Below are positions 48,942 to 60,815 of a DNA stretch of 64,000 nucleotides, piece by piece. The stretch lies in the NCBI GenBank assembly GCA_036768485.1, contig JAVLUZ010000145.1, positions 4,434,660 to 4,498,659 on the forward strand. Direction: 5' to 3'. Numbering within the stretch: position 1 is the first letter of the stretch; each line of letters starts with the position of its first letter. The translations under genes and the position numbers were made by a program. A model generated the notes under the pieces. That model did not search any database, was not told where the DNA came from, and saw only the letters and a program-made list of their open reading frames with translations. This stretch comes from Mermis nigrescens. Taxonomy: Eukaryota > Nematoda > Enoplea > Mermithida > Mermithidae.

Positions 48942-50771
48942 ATTGCAAATCCAAACTTTTTTAGAAATCAGCGGTCCACTCCAATTGCAAATGAAAACTT
49001 TATGCATCGACCAGTGTTGGAAAACTCAACCCAAATCTTTTGAAATCAAGAACAAAAATAGTAGGTAGGAAGTTTTGTCCAGAAATATTGTAGCCTTTAA
49101 CGACTACGCAACAAAACTTGATAGTTCAAACCCTGAAGGTTTTGTGCTAGAAGTATATATATCAGTGACAGGAAAACTCGGATGGCAGAACTCTTTTCAT
49201 GATTCAATTATAGAACAGCGAAAAAAATCTAAATGACAATATCTCCTTCATCAATTATGAGAAACATATCGCTCATGAAAATTTGAATTTCATTTTCAGT
49301 CGCAGTCTTTATTATGTCGTCTATTTTGCATAAATTTAAATTTTCTGCATTTGGATCTGACTGAATAGATTACCACAAGGCCATTTGGATTTAGCGCTGT
49401 GGATAGGTAAAAATGTATATTTAAAAATTTTATAAAATTCTATTTTATTCAAAAATAGAACATTCTGCCTGACCGTACATAGGCAGTGACCAAATTATAG
49501 GCATGTGATGGGCCATATCGTAAAAAGAGTGCATGAAATTTATCTCTGAGGTGTAACTTAATATGTAAGTTGTATTTTGGATCCCGAAATACATGGGCGA
49601 CGACCAAATTCTGAAGGATCTGCTGTGCGGTGTAAAACTGGCAAAATCCTAAAAATTTCAAAAGCTAAATTCTGGAGGTCTATTGATTTTTGGAGGTCTA
49701 CCAGATTCTAGGGTTATACCCTCTCCATCCATTGAACGCCAGCGTGTGTTCTCAACCCCTCAAACCCATATGCGATGTCGACCAATCGACCACGCTTGTA
49801 ATAGGTTAGATAAAGCGGAAAGATAATTTTAGACAGAAAATGCCAAATTAGTGATAAAAATGCAGAAAGTCTGACATTTTTTAGGCACCTAGACAACTTT
49901 TATCCTATGTAATTTCAAAGTAAGGCCGACATTCAATATAAGTTGTACTGTTAGACTGAAAAATCTTTTATTCTCTTCTTAGGTATTTAATTTTAATTTT
50001 AATCAATATATGATACTTTGAAATATAAGGTAATCTTAGATTTTCAATAAATTTTTGCTCTTACACAAGAAGTTAAGTTTCGGTTGAATGTTTAGAATTT
50101 GCACATTATTCAAAATCATTCATTATTTGATCATTCGATATGGATTTCATTTTCAACTTCCCGGAATTTTTTCGTAAATTTTTTTGATTACTTATACTAG
50201 TACATTAACGTTTTATGCGTTTTATTATTCCCAAAACTTTTGATAAATCTAGCTAACTGATTTTTTGAAACTTGAAATTAAGGCTGTACTAAGATCTTAG
50301 TTTAGCATAAGAAATAATCTTTGATGGATGTTTAAAATGTTGTCTAAACAATGTGTCTAACAGATTAAAAAATATGATATTCGAATATGTGGAAAATTTT
50401 TTGGGTAAATGAAGATTGAGACTGATGAAAATTAAAATGTTCTGCAAAGGGGCTTGAAATTGACCAGAAATATGGATTAAAATAATTTTCATGCTATATT
50501 TGCATTCATCGCAGTTTTGAGACCATTTCTGTCTATCTGTGAGAACCTCAGGTCTTCTTGAACCCCCAGACCCTTAATACTGTGCATCTGCGAACTTATT
50601 TATCCAGTGAATCAGCATAGGTTTAGAATATCCGATTAATATAGTTATTTTTTATTTTCTATGAGACCTTTAATTATATTTTAGCTCACTCTGTTATTAT
50701 TTACATTTCTTACAGAATTGATTTTTGCCTGAATGCAATTAATTTGTAATACACCAAGGACGGGTGGCGTC
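48942..50771. other. No gene; AT-rich with repeat fragments
   Basis: Apart from the fragments at 49610-49760 and 50390-50570 nothing is recognised. The minus-strand ORFs at 49449-49896 and 50289-50492 are unsupported. Confidence 0.4.
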
Positions 50772-51184
50772 CATACATGCACAGCATGGGAATTCTGGCG
50801 GGATGAAAACCTAAAGTGCCTTTTTCGGGCCCAAAAATGGCCGGTACGCGATAAAACATCGTTTTTTGGCGTTTCTGACGATACTCTATCCTTCTATAGC
50901 ATAAAATCATGAAAATTAATTTCGAAAAAAGTTGAATAAATTGACCAATATATCGCTTAAAACATGAATATATGGCGCGAAGCGCCGAAAATTTGGCGAT
51001 TTTGAGCAAATAGATAGCAAAAAACCCTTAAAAAGACACTTTTTCTACAAATTTTCAGGTAAGTTTAGGAAACTTTTGAAAAATCGCCAATTCTGGGGAA
51101 GGGCTGAAAAATTTTTTGCGGGGAGTGAAAAATGATTCTGCAGGGGCTGAAACCCCCCCCATAAACCCCCCAAGATCATGTATG
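50772..51184 (+). mobile_element. hAT-like MITE, long CATACATG family (413 bp)
   Basis: CATACATGCACAGCATGGG to AAGATCATGTATG, with a perfect 8-bp duplication GTGGCGTC (50764-50771, 51185-51192). The interior includes a clean hairpin GGCGC-GAA-GCGCC at about 50975 and 'aaatttggcgattttgagc'. The minus ORF 50710-51009 is a reading through it. Younger than the related copy at 23-415. Confidence 0.9.
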
Positions 51185-51192
51185 GTGGCGTC

Positions 51193-52360
51193 TCTTTATG
51201 CAAGTTTGAATTGTATTCCAGGTTTTTCCAAGAACTTTAGCTAAATTGATTTAAAGGATATGCCCGTCTCTATTCCGCCCGTCTAGTATTACTCAATTTT
51301 TTATACATTCAGTAAAATTAAAAACCGAAAGTGAGTACATAATTAATTAATCCCGGACTGGAATTTGAACATTAAGCCTCTGAGCGATTAGCGTCCATTT
51401 TTCTCGTTAAATCGATACTCCATTGCACTTTCAAAAATCACAGAGCAAATTCCTATAGGGAAAAATCATCTCATTCCCATTTTGAATGCGTATTTCTCGG
51501 CTATATATAAGATATATCATCGCGAAACTTCAAATACGCTTCTAGTACAATATTCCAATTTAGCTGGTTTGTAATCAAATCGGCATCAGTCATCAACTGC
51601 CTTATTTTCCTCCGAGACCACGCATCACGTTCGCTAAAAATTATCTATTTTATATTGTTTAGCATTTCATTATTAATTTGTGCCATATGTGTTATATATC
51701 ACATGATAAATTAATATACAAAGCGAAGCCAATTTGGACTCATTTGTTCGGCGTTTTGTCTATTTACTATTGCGGGAGTAGTAGCATAAAAAAAGTTGTT
51801 CATCTGTGAAATGCGATTCATAAGAAAATCGTCGGGCAATACTCATAATCATAAAAGGGCAGAAACCGAATTTTAAGGGTCTGAATAGGGCAAAAATCTG
51901 GGGAACGACGAAAAAATGCCAAAAATTCAATTGCTCTACCAAATTCAGTTGGGTCGTACTCTTATACGAGTAATATCTCTTCCAGGCGATTATTAATTGG
52001 CAATTTGATGTTAAGAAAGTATGTGCTTTTGAGTCAGTAATGTTTGCTTAGGATGCCTAATCACATAACCTAAAAAACTAAGACTTAAACTACGCTGAGC
52101 TTGCGGTATTCTCGCAAATTAACACTTAATCACTCATTTTCGGATTTATTCCTAAAACTATTTCCCGTCTAATATTTTTGGCTTGCTTTAACTTTACAAT
52201 ATTAGATTATTTTTTAAATATTAAAAAATATGAAATTATTTTTCTTCTTCAATTCTTTTTTAGAAAGTGTTAGTTGAAATATTTTTGTTTTTCTTCACAT
52301 TTGTATTTACATTTTTTCTTTTCTTAAAAACTATTTCTTTTTAAATTTAATACTTTCCTT
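51193..52360. other. No gene seen
   Basis: AT-rich. 51840-51960 has MITE-like fragments (gaattttaagggtctgaat, aaaaatgccaaaaattcaa). 52180-52350 is T-rich low complexity. Confidence 0.4.
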
Positions 52361-52990
52361 AAGCCCTCCGGACACAGATTCGAATTGTTAACGGGAATGA
52401 CAGAAATAAATTTTCGAAAGTATATCCAGGTTTGCGGAGGCGTTCGTTTCAGAGAGCCATGAGTCACGAAAACGGTAAAAACGATGTTTTTGCCAGTGAC
52501 ATAAAATATGTTGAGGCTCGTGCTCTAGCTCGTTTGGCGAAAAATTGCAATTTTCATCATCCCGGCCCCCGCAGGGCGAAAAAAAGCGAGGGTGCTAGGA
52601 ATGAATAACCCGAAGCGATTTTTTGCCTCATGGATTGCCTTATTAAATATAAAGTCAAGCCCGGTGCTTTGCCGCTCGATTGCTTTTTAAGTATTTATAC
52701 GAGTATTTGGGATAGAAGCCGATAATGAAAAAAACGACTCTCACCTCTCAGTTACCTGCTGCATTATTTATGCATTAAATTTGCGTCTAACGTCCGATAT
52801 ATTTGATCTCGCTAAGCGACGCGAAAATTATATCAGAATCATAGCGGTACGGAAGCTAGTATTTTTTATGAACGTATTATAAGCCGCTTCGTGTTAGCTT
52901 ACAATAAGCAATATTAGCTTACAGTAAGCGCGAAATAATTGACCTGACGGTTAGCCCCGCCAAGATGCGCCTTCGTTTCTCAGTCGCCTA
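52361..52990. other. CpG-richer unique patch
   Basis: Unlike its surroundings this stretch has many CG dinucleotides (ggcgttcgtttc, catcatcccggcccccg, ctcgctaagcgacgcg, ttagccccgccaag) and no repeats that recur in the window. It could be a promoter or 5' exon region, but I see no defined TATA box. Confidence 0.35.
52459..52608 (+). CDS. Possible small ORF (49 codons)
   Basis: ATG at 52459, TAA at 52606-52608. It begins MSHENGKNDVFASDIKYVEA and has a basic tail (HHPGPRRAKKSEG). It falls inside the CpG-rich patch and is polar and protein-like, but it is short and has no recognised family or splice evidence. Confidence 0.2.
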   Translation: MSHENGKNDVFASDIKYVEARALARLAKNCNFHHPGPRRAKKSEGARNE

Positions 52991-53553
52991 CTGTTTGATC
53001 TAATAATAGGTTACTTTAATTCGAGCGACTCTTGCGTATGTTGTGCAGGAAATATGTACGTAAAAATATTTAACGATCTGCCGATTCGATCACTCGAATT
53101 TATTATAAAACAAAGCGGCTTTTCTCTGCGTCCTTTAAACCGCAATTTCTTTTCCGTTTTAGATCGTTGGCGAGATACGATATTCCTATTCAGTAATAAT
53201 TGATTAACGCCGTTTTCGTAGTTGAAAGATACTTTTATAATCAATTTTTATATTATTCATATTGATTCATATATTCGGCTTTTATACATTAAGCTTCCTT
53301 ATTCTTGCCCGGGTCATTGAGGAACGCCTGCCTTGAATGGACAAGCGCCCGAAAGTAAAGATCAATTTCGTTATTCGTTATTTCGCTTCAAATCTAATTT
53401 TTACTTTTTCTCTGATTAATAATATTTATTAAATTAAATTTCACTTTCGGTTCACTTTTATTACTTAGTCTTTGCAAAGTTAACCATCAAAGTCATAAAG
53501 TGACAGTCAGGCACAAGCAATGATGCACAGTATGATTGATCTGGGGTTCAGCT
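52991..53553. other. No gene seen
   Basis: AT-rich unique sequence. The minus ORF 53011-53244 is unsupported. Confidence 0.4.
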
Positions 53554-53814
53554 CACACCTGGGCGTGGGGGGGGGTTTGGGGTATGCAACCCCCAGAAAC
53601 CAAAATACCCCCCCAGAAATCAAAATACCCCCAGAATTCAATCTTTGAAAATTTTTTTCGGTTTTCGCAATTTTTTGATGCCAATGGATAGTGCTTGATG
53701 AGAAACGTCGAAAAATGGTTTTTTTATCGCCCTACCACCATTTTTAAGGCCATTTTTTGACCTTCAAAAAAATCTTGCACCCCCCCCCAGAATTTTCTTG
53801 CTGCCCTACGTATG
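53554..53814 (+). mobile_element. Family A MITE with perfect 8-bp duplication
   Basis: CACACCTGGGCGTGGGGG to CTGCCCTACGTATG, flanked by GTTCAGCT (53546-53553, 53815-53822). Confidence 0.9.
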
Positions 53815-53822
53815 GTTCAGCT

Positions 53823-55431
53823 GCTCTGGGAGGGGTCAGCCACAGTTTTTTTTGTTCCAAAATTGCCTCAAAGATCGGTTTACACTCTAAAAAGTTTAAA
53901 AATTTGGTAATCCACCGTTTTTGGCCAATTTTTTAGCAGTTTAAAGAATTTTTCGATTTTCATATATGTTAGGCGGTCATTTTGCTCCTAAAATTTCCAG
54001 GTTTTCTTCATTTTCACCGTCTCCTAAGTGTATATGTGGCCGCAACACAAGCACAGATACTCAGCGTGATCAGTGTGGGAATCAAAATGGAAACCGCCTC
54101 AATTGTCAGTTTTTGGGTCAACTTCAAGCACTTTTACAGAAAAATTGTTAATTTTGTCTCTTTCTGACCTCATTTTTGCTTTATTATTCCGAAAAATTTT
54201 GTCGTTCTGTCCTTTTGGGGTCCTAACTGCAAGAAGCCTCCCACCAGGCGCTCGTCAAAGTAGAAATTCCTAGTAATATAATTTCTAAAATTATCTGAAT
54301 TTAATTAACTACTTAAAATTTATTAACTAATACATTTTAATTGATAATAATTAATTTTAATTAGTGATTTAGTTTAATTAATGCTAAGATTAGTCGAGAT
54401 TTCGTTTAATTATATTATTTAATTTTGTCTGGTCGTACTTTTCAGCATTTCTCATCATTTAATTTCAGAAATTGGCTGGAATTATTTACATATGCTTTTT
54501 TGTAATAGAGTCACTAAAATTCAAATTTTTCCTTTTCATTCTTGTTCTAGAGACTGTAATATAAGGAAAATTAATTTTTTTGTGTGAAAAATGCAGTATC
54601 TGAAATCCGAACTGTTTCAAAGCGAAATTAAATAAGTAGGGACTGTGCAAACAACTTTTAAATATTTATCTCTCTCAAATTACAAGCATTATGTCGTAAA
54701 TGCTTTCAAATTAGCCCAAGCACATTTTCGCAGAGTGTTTCCCAGCAATGCTTGCTTTGCTAGAATCTTTGCTGATTTTGGTTTCTATGAGCAAAATTCT
54801 GTCTAATTTTTCATACAGTAAAGCCTGAAATTAATCTTATAACGACAGTGTGATTTAATTTATACTCTTGAAGTAATGTCGGTAATATTTCGGTCCAGCC
54901 ATTATTTTTTATGAATTCGTAGCACAACGATTTATATTTTAATTAGAAACTGTTATATTACTAATTACTTGCACATAGAACATGGGCAATCTCGGATTAT
55001 TTTCGAAAGATTGAATTTTAGAAAGGTGTAATCGGCCGACAATGCAGATCAGCTTTGTCTACCTGAATTGCTGTTTGGTTTCCTTTTATGGCCAGAATCT
55101 ACTATCGAACAACTCACAATTCTGATTTTTAACCTATTTAATTTCTTTCCTTTAGGATTTGGATTTAAAAAAGTATAATTTCCAAAATTTTTAAAAGCCT
55201 CACATAACAGGATGTCACTATCTTAATGACATTAACTAATCCTATCGTAGTACTCTAACTAAATTAGAAACTGACTTCTTTATAAGTGAAATATCTATTA
55301 TTCTATAAGATTTATTATCTATATCTCAAAATTGATTTAAGAGTTATTAGGAGGTAATTGCGACGATCTGACAATTTTTCAATCGAAGGCGGAAAACTAA
55401 AAACCAATTTTGTTCATTTTGCTTTATTTAG
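53823..55431. other. No gene seen
   Basis: AT-rich. The three overlapping ORFs at 53966-54273 read the same DNA in all frames and show no splice borders. Confidence 0.4.
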
Positions 55432-55585
55432 AAGCGTAGCATTTTCGTCGTGATTTCATTTGCACACTTGTGGTTGTTCGGATGTACAATGGTTTATATG
55501 TTGCTACCCGTTGACCTCAAACAGCAATTTGAAGATTCGGAATTATTGCCTTCAAACGATTTTGCACAAAGCGGTACTGAGGAAC
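55432..55585 (+). CDS. Possible internal or second exon encoding a signal-anchor segment
   Basis: A tract 'tgttcattttgctttatttag' (acceptor, ending 55431) and a donor C|GTGAGT (after 55585) bracket 51 open codons plus one base. The peptide starts KRSIFVVISFAHLWLFGC, continues with a further hydrophobic run to YMLLP, then turns acidic (QQFEDSELLP). A basic start followed by about 22 hydrophobic residues is a signal peptide or type II membrane anchor, as in Golgi glycosyltransferases. It lies upstream of the neuropeptide exons on the same strand but ends in phase 1, while the LDLa exon needs phase 0. So it cannot join that exon directly. Alternatively it is a chance hydrophobic frame. The track-length ORF in another frame (55460-55918) runs into a MITE and is spurious. 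Confidence 0.35.
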
Positions 55586-55630
55586 GTGAGTGATTTGTAC
55601 CTTGATTTTGAAAAGATACGGGGTCGGGTT

Positions 55631-55873
55631 CATAGGCGTTCTGGGGATGCAAGATTTTTTCAAAGCTCAAAATATGGCCTTAAATATGGTCGTTTGGCGA
55701 AAAAACCATTTTTCAACGTTTCTCATCGAGGCACTCATTGGCATCAAAAAATATTGCGAAAAAAACGAAAAAGATTTCAAAAATTGAATTCTGGGGATAT
55801 TTCGGTTTCTGGGGGAGGGGTTATTTTGGTTTCTGTGGGGTTGCACACCTTCACATCTCCCACGCCGCTGGGT
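55631..55873 (-). mobile_element. Family A MITE, inverted, diverged
   Basis: CATAGGCGTTCTGGGG ... cccacgccgctggg with the inverted family A interior (catcaaaaaatattgcg, caacgtttctcatcgag). Ends are eroded. Confidence 0.7.
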
Positions 55874-55947
55874 ATATTATCCGCGCTGACTCCTCATTCA
55901 GATGGTGTAACTTACTGAATAAGGAACGGTTCCCTTTGAAAGTTATG

Positions 55948-56184
55948 CACACCTGGGCGTGATGGGGAAGGGGGTTGGGAGGTATGCACCTCCCGCGAGG
56001 AACCAAAATACCCCCTCCCTCCGAAATTTAAACATCCCCCAAAATTCAATTTTTGAAATTTTCTTCTGTTTTTTTCGCAATTTTTTGATGCTAATGGATG
56101 GTGCTTGATGAGAAACGTTGTAAAATGGTGTTTTTTCCTTTGAAAAATCTTGCACCCCCAGAATTACGGTGCTGCCCACGTATG
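55948..56184 (+). mobile_element. Family A MITE
   Basis: CACACCTGGGCGTGATGGGG to GCTGCCCACGTATG. The flanking 8-mers aagttatg / ttgttatg match at six positions. The interior has a ~30-base deletion near the 'gccattttttgacc' block. Confidence 0.8.
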
Positions 56185-56315
56185 TTGTTATGTCTATTCA
56201 TTATATGTACTTTCGAAATCTGCTGTTCCATCATGCGCATCAGGTGTCAATGGATTATTGTGGTAGCATGTGATGTTTTTACCTGATACGGTCCCCTCAG
56301 TCCTTCCAACACTAA

Positions 56316-57209
56316 GGCCCGAATGACAGAACGTGGATTAAAGGTAACCTCAGGTTAAACTCGAGTGAAATTCGGCAAAAATTTCGCATTAAACTCGTTT
56401 TGGTACGACAGAAAGCGGGTTAACTTTGACCCAAGGTTAAATTCCGGTAAGATCTCAGGTTAAATGTCGGTATGACAGAAAGCGACTTTAACCAACGATG
56501 GAGTCAAAAATGGTCGATTAAACCCGAGATTTTTAACCTTGCCCCAAGCAGGGTTCAATCTTGGGTTGCCTATCTTATTGCATTACTCGCCAAACATTTT
56601 TTGATTCTGTTGAGCTCAAAAAATATTCACTGCTACTTCGAACTTGGAGCAAATAGAAAAGCCAGTGCCTACGCTATTGGTAAAAACAATTTTTAAAGCT
56701 TGAATTGTTTCGGACATAACTATTATACAAAAAGTGGTCACATCGATTAGATGCTTATTCAGGTTGAGGGACTTATTATATTTTCAATTATTTCTTTTAC
56801 GTCTTTACTAATTATATTTATTACTTTGACCGACTTTTATTTTCTTATTTTCATCGCATACGCAGTGGTTGACGAATCACTTACAGCATTACTGCATATT
56901 ACAAAACATGGTCACTGATCGGCTCGCTTAGCAGTACCTGTATCATTTCAGCAGTTCAAACGAATATTTACTGCCTTTTATACATGTTTTTTTATATTTT
57001 TATAAATATTTTTTTTTGTTTTTTTATATATTTTTTTATACATCAATCTCGGGTTAAACTGATAAAAGTCGGATTACCTTGCTGTAACTCTGGGTTATTT
57101 TAACCGAGTTTGACCCACCTTCTGTAATTTAAATTTAAACGTAAGTTAGCTAAGCTGAGAATTCCCGTTAGCTTTAGGTTAAACTAACCCACGTTCTGTC
57201 ATTCGTGCC
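56316..57209. mobile_element. PIF/Harbinger-like MITE (894 bp, TAA target)
   Basis: Left end GGCCCGAATGACAGAACGTG and right end the inverse (cacgttctgtcattcgtgcc, to 57209), with TAA on both sides (56313-56315, 57210-57212). The 3-bp TAA duplication fits PIF/Harbinger. Subterminal zones are packed with 'aggttaaa' / 'tttaacc' words in inverted order. The 74-codon ORF 56472-56696 lies inside and shows no transposase motif. Confidence 0.75.
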
Positions 57210-57212
57210 TAA

Positions 57213-58505
57213 ATATGCAATTTGTGATAATTTTTGGGCATCATCTGAATATGGTTTTATTTTTTCGACGGCCTAATAGTCTAATTTGTAAGCCATTGAT
57301 AAGTTTTTGTATCAATGAACATTTTCATGACACAAATTGATTCCTGGACTATTAAAACAGCTATTCCACTATAGTATCATTTCGTTTCGATTATACATTT
57401 AAAGAAAAAATCCGACGCTTTGTATTAAATGATGAAGTGGGCTAATGATTTGAATTTAAATTTAAATTAAATTTTAAAGTCAAATTTGATTCAAAAATTA
57501 AATTAACTGAATTCCTGAGTGTTTCGGCATTTTGCACCAAATTTTCTCCAAAATCAAAGAAATTCAATTATTTCTTCGCTCAAAATGACGAAGGCTTCAA
57601 CATCTGATAAAAATGCTGCAGTCAAATGGTTTTAATCAAATATATGCCAACGTGAAACGACAAAAAAACGCTACTTTGCATGTAATGGGCGTAGTTCCAG
57701 ATTTATTTGCGACTGTTTAATAAAAATCGGATTACAGTCCCCTTTGTGAAAATACTTGATCCGCCGCTGATCAGGTAATTATGCAGTTTGTCAAATGTGT
57801 CTCGATTCTAAAACATTGCATTTCCGTGACAACCGGTGAAATCCAATATTTTTGGTTAAGGACATAATACACAAATTTTTTTCGAGAATAAGCTGGTTAG
57901 CACGCAAAACTTGGTAAAATTCATAAAAATTTAGTAAAATTTCTTTTATTTTTATGAGCCAATAAAAATGTTTCTCAATATACAGAAATCTGTTACTTAT
58001 ACATTTTTTGGTATTTTTCTAAACCTACTTTATATAAAAATTATTTTTTGCACAAACTTTAGAGAATTCACTATTTTGTTATGGTTTTTATCATGAGAAG
58101 TATCCTAGAATTAAAAAAAATTAGTAAAATATTTAGTATTTCTTGCATTTTGCCGATAATTAAAATAAAGAAGCTGCAACTCGTTTGATCTCCGTGAGTC
58201 ATATGATATTCATCGCATTTAGTAAACTACCTTTCTGCGCAAAAATGAGGCTTAAAGACTGTCAAAAAACAAGCAAATGCGATTAATTAGTACTTTCTGA
58301 AACTTCAAGAAGATTATAATGAGCGAGAGCCACAAAATGGTAAAACAAATTTCTTTTTACATCTAGTTTCCCAGTCTTTTGAGCCTTTTGTTTTTTTTAT
58401 TATTTTATAACGTCAGAGTTTAAAATTCGCAAAACATGCTCTGAACAGTACAAATTGGTGCATTGTATTAATCATTAAGTGTTTTTGCATGGAATTTTTT
58501 AACAG
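57213..58505. other. No exon found; probable intron or 5' region of the neuropeptide gene
   Basis: AT-rich. 57700-57774 ends in 'gatccgccgctg', which looks like an orphan right end of the CAGTGGCGGATC hAT family. The expected upstream exon with signal peptide and N-terminal peptide was looked for and not found. Confidence 0.45.
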
Positions 58506-58632
58506 AAATCTGCCCATTGTGGAAGCCATTTTTCTTGCCTAAACGAAGAATGCATAAGCTTACAGTACGTTTGCGACGGAAACGTTGATTGTTCGAATGG
58601 TTATGACGAAAACGTGATGCTTTGTACAGCGA
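58506..58632 (+). CDS. Neuropeptide precursor (prohormone-4 / IDLSRF type), LDLa exon
   Basis: The acceptor 'ttttttaacag' ends at 58505. The exon encodes 42 codons plus one base and ends at donor A|GTAAATAA. The peptide [20 protein letters not shown] followed by [14 protein letters not shown] and MLCTA is a complete LDL-receptor class A domain: six cysteines in order, the CDG..DC motif and the acidic calcium-binding loop. In the prohormone-4 family this domain follows the short N-terminal IDLSRF-type peptide and leads, after 'LCTA', into the conserved C-terminal region, exactly as here. The product is secreted and thought to be a brain neuropeptide precursor. The exon starts in phase 0, and an in-frame TAA at 58500-58502 forces this start. 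The 62-codon minus ORF 58468-58656 is a shadow. Confidence 0.9.
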
Positions 58633-59605
58633 GTAAATAAGCATTTTATTAAACAATTACATCAGAATTCCATGTAGTCGAATAATTCGGCAATGTTTGT
58701 CGACTAAATAAGTAAAAAAATTACAATTCGATTTATTTCTCATAAAAAGAAAAAAAACAATAAATAACCGGGAATACAGTGATGTTGTTGAGTAGCATCT
58801 GCGAAGCATTGTTTTTCTTTACACGGATCACATTGTCATATCTGATTGAAAATGTAATGCGTACAAAAATCAGTCAATAAATTAATCAGTTAGTTTTTAG
58901 TTATTGGCAAGATTTGCATAATTCTTCCATTATAATTGACATTATTTTTTCCCGTTGAAATATAAGGTCCTTGCTATAAACTTAAAATCTGATACTATAA
59001 ATAGAAATAAATATATAAAAATAAATATATATACTATAAACTTAACAAAATAAATATCTCATAGTGATTCATACGAAAATTATTAAACAATAAAGGATCC
59101 CTCAAGCGTTTGACTCCATATAGATTTTTGTAATAATTTCCTATTTGCGCATTACACAAGGTGAACGTCTTTAAAAGTAAATAAATAAAAAGAACTTATG
59201 GAGGTGATTCGCTCTTATAACATTTCTGCTTTCGTTTACATTTTTGTCGTACATCTAATGCTATTTACGGAACTAGAAAACTTCCTACATTGGAGTATCA
59301 AAAAACGTTGGTCTTGCTAACACGTGTGCAATACATAGGCACTTTACCATGATCGAAATTTTATTTTTAAGACCATTAAGAGCATTTTAACACCCGTAAG
59401 AACATTTTAAAGCTGAAGTATGATAAGCCTCATATAAATACGCCAGTAACAAAAGCAATTACTTTAAATTTTACATAATTTTAGCTAACAAGACTAAATT
59501 GGGCAGACCCAAAGTTGCGGAATAAACATGTTACTGCCGGTCACAGTAATTTAACTCGATGCATGATCTCGGCAGATCGATTTTTGATGTCTTTTTTATT
59601 TTTAG
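58633..59605 (+). other. Intron of the neuropeptide gene
   Basis: 973 bases from GTAAAT to tttttatttttag, phase 1 on both sides. AT-rich, with a short ATAAATATATA stretch near 59010. No inserted element recognised. Confidence 0.85.
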
Positions 59606-59758
59606 GAAACCGTCCACCAGCGGATACTACAGCTGATTTTTTGGCTATGCTTTTAGACAATTTTGGCAAAAATTTCTTTGTCAAATTTCTAGGTCCTCGT
59701 GCTGGCCGAAGATTAGAGAATATGGGCGGAGTGCAAAAAGTAGCAATAGCACTATCAG
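59606..59758 (+). CDS. Neuropeptide precursor (prohormone-4 type), middle exon
   Basis: Joined in phase 1 to the LDLa exon, it continues RNRPPADTTADFLAMLLDNF and ends ENMGGVQKVAIALS. Conserved landmarks of the prohormone-4 C-terminal region are the 'RPP..T..FL..LL' start, the basic 'LGPRAGRRL' middle and 'GGV.KVAIALS'. A donor CAG|GTATAT ends the exon, again in phase 1. The function of this region in the family is unknown; it is more conserved than most propeptide spacers. The longer ORF 59515-59811 starts in the intron and runs past the donor. Confidence 0.9.
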
Positions 59759-60555
59759 GTATATCAACAGACTTTAAAAATACCTCAGTTGTTCTACCTT
59801 CTGAATCTTGATTAATTTTTATTTTTATTTATTTTTTATTCCTTCGTTCTTGTTCATTTTATTGTATTTTTTGCAGAATAAGCCTTTTTTATATCCAAAA
59901 GATCGAGTAAAAGTATGACAGTAAAGAAATGAGTAATTTTTAAAAGTACATATATGTTTTTGACATTTATTTCCATAAATTTTTCGGCTCCTTGAATTTA
60001 AAAATTCTATGATGAAGTGATAAAAATAAAAATATTCGGACAGGAAAATTTTTGCTGGGGGCTTTCGATATTGTGATATGGTATTTGGAAACATATGCAG
60101 ATCTTCTAGAATTATCTCAGTATTTATTTCGCTTTTGTTCGCTTTGTTATTTTTTATTTCATTTTGCTTTTTGACTTTCATTTATCTTTTGCTTTTAGTT
60201 TTAAATTTTCCTTTCCGCTGAGAAAGTAAACTCAGATAAAAGTTAGTTATTGTTCATCTCCGTTTATAATATATGCATGTTGCAAATGATTGCTGAAAGC
60301 ATTGAATTGATTTTGAATGAAAGTTGGGCATGACCTATTGATGTGTGGAGATAATGCTTTTTTGATAGATTTCCATCTACATTGAATTAGAATGCAATGC
60401 TAAATTTTTCAATAAAAAATAATTTTTCTCTTTTTCAACTTTTAGCTTTTGTCTCTTATTAAGATTCATTTAATATGCACGCATAAAAACTGAGCAACCC
60501 TATGTGCTCTGCAGCACATACCAAAGAGCTGATTATAAAGCTTTAGCTCTGCGAC

Positions 60556-60815
60556 CATACATGGGCAGCAAGAAAATTCTGGGGGGGTGCAAGATTTTTT
60601 TGAAGGTCAAAAAATGGCCTTAAAAGTGGTGGTATGGCGAAAAAACACCATTTTTCGACGTTTCTCATCAAGCACTATCCATTGGCATCAAAAAATTGCG
60701 AAAAAAACGGAGAAAAAAATTTTTCAAAAATTGAATTTTGAGGGGATATTTTGATTTCTGGGGGAATTTTGGTTTCCTGGGGGTGCACACCCCTAAGCCC
60801 CCACACCCAGGTGTG
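60556..60815 (-). mobile_element. Family A MITE, inverted, in the intron
   Basis: CATACATGGGCAGCAAG to CACACCCAGGTGTG, flanked by TCTGCGAC (60548-60555) and TCTGTGAC (60816-60823), 7 of 8 matching. Close to the copies at 14381 and 53554. Confidence 0.88.

Noticed and set aside
53966..54273. Cys-containing ORF cluster that could suggest a small secreted peptide
   Set aside because: Three frames are open at once, there is no signal peptide and no splice context.
57700..57774. Right end of a CAGTGGCGGATC hAT element
   Set aside because: No matching left end or duplication found, so not listed as a complete element.
58180..58220. 'gatctccgtgagtc' as an IDLSRF-type peptide exon with donor
   Set aside because: The frame reads D-L-R-E or is closed by stops, there is no signal peptide, and the phase does not fit.
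58468..58656. Minus-strand 62-codon ORF
   Set aside because: Antisense shadow of the LDLa exon, whose cysteine pattern and splice borders fit the plus strand.
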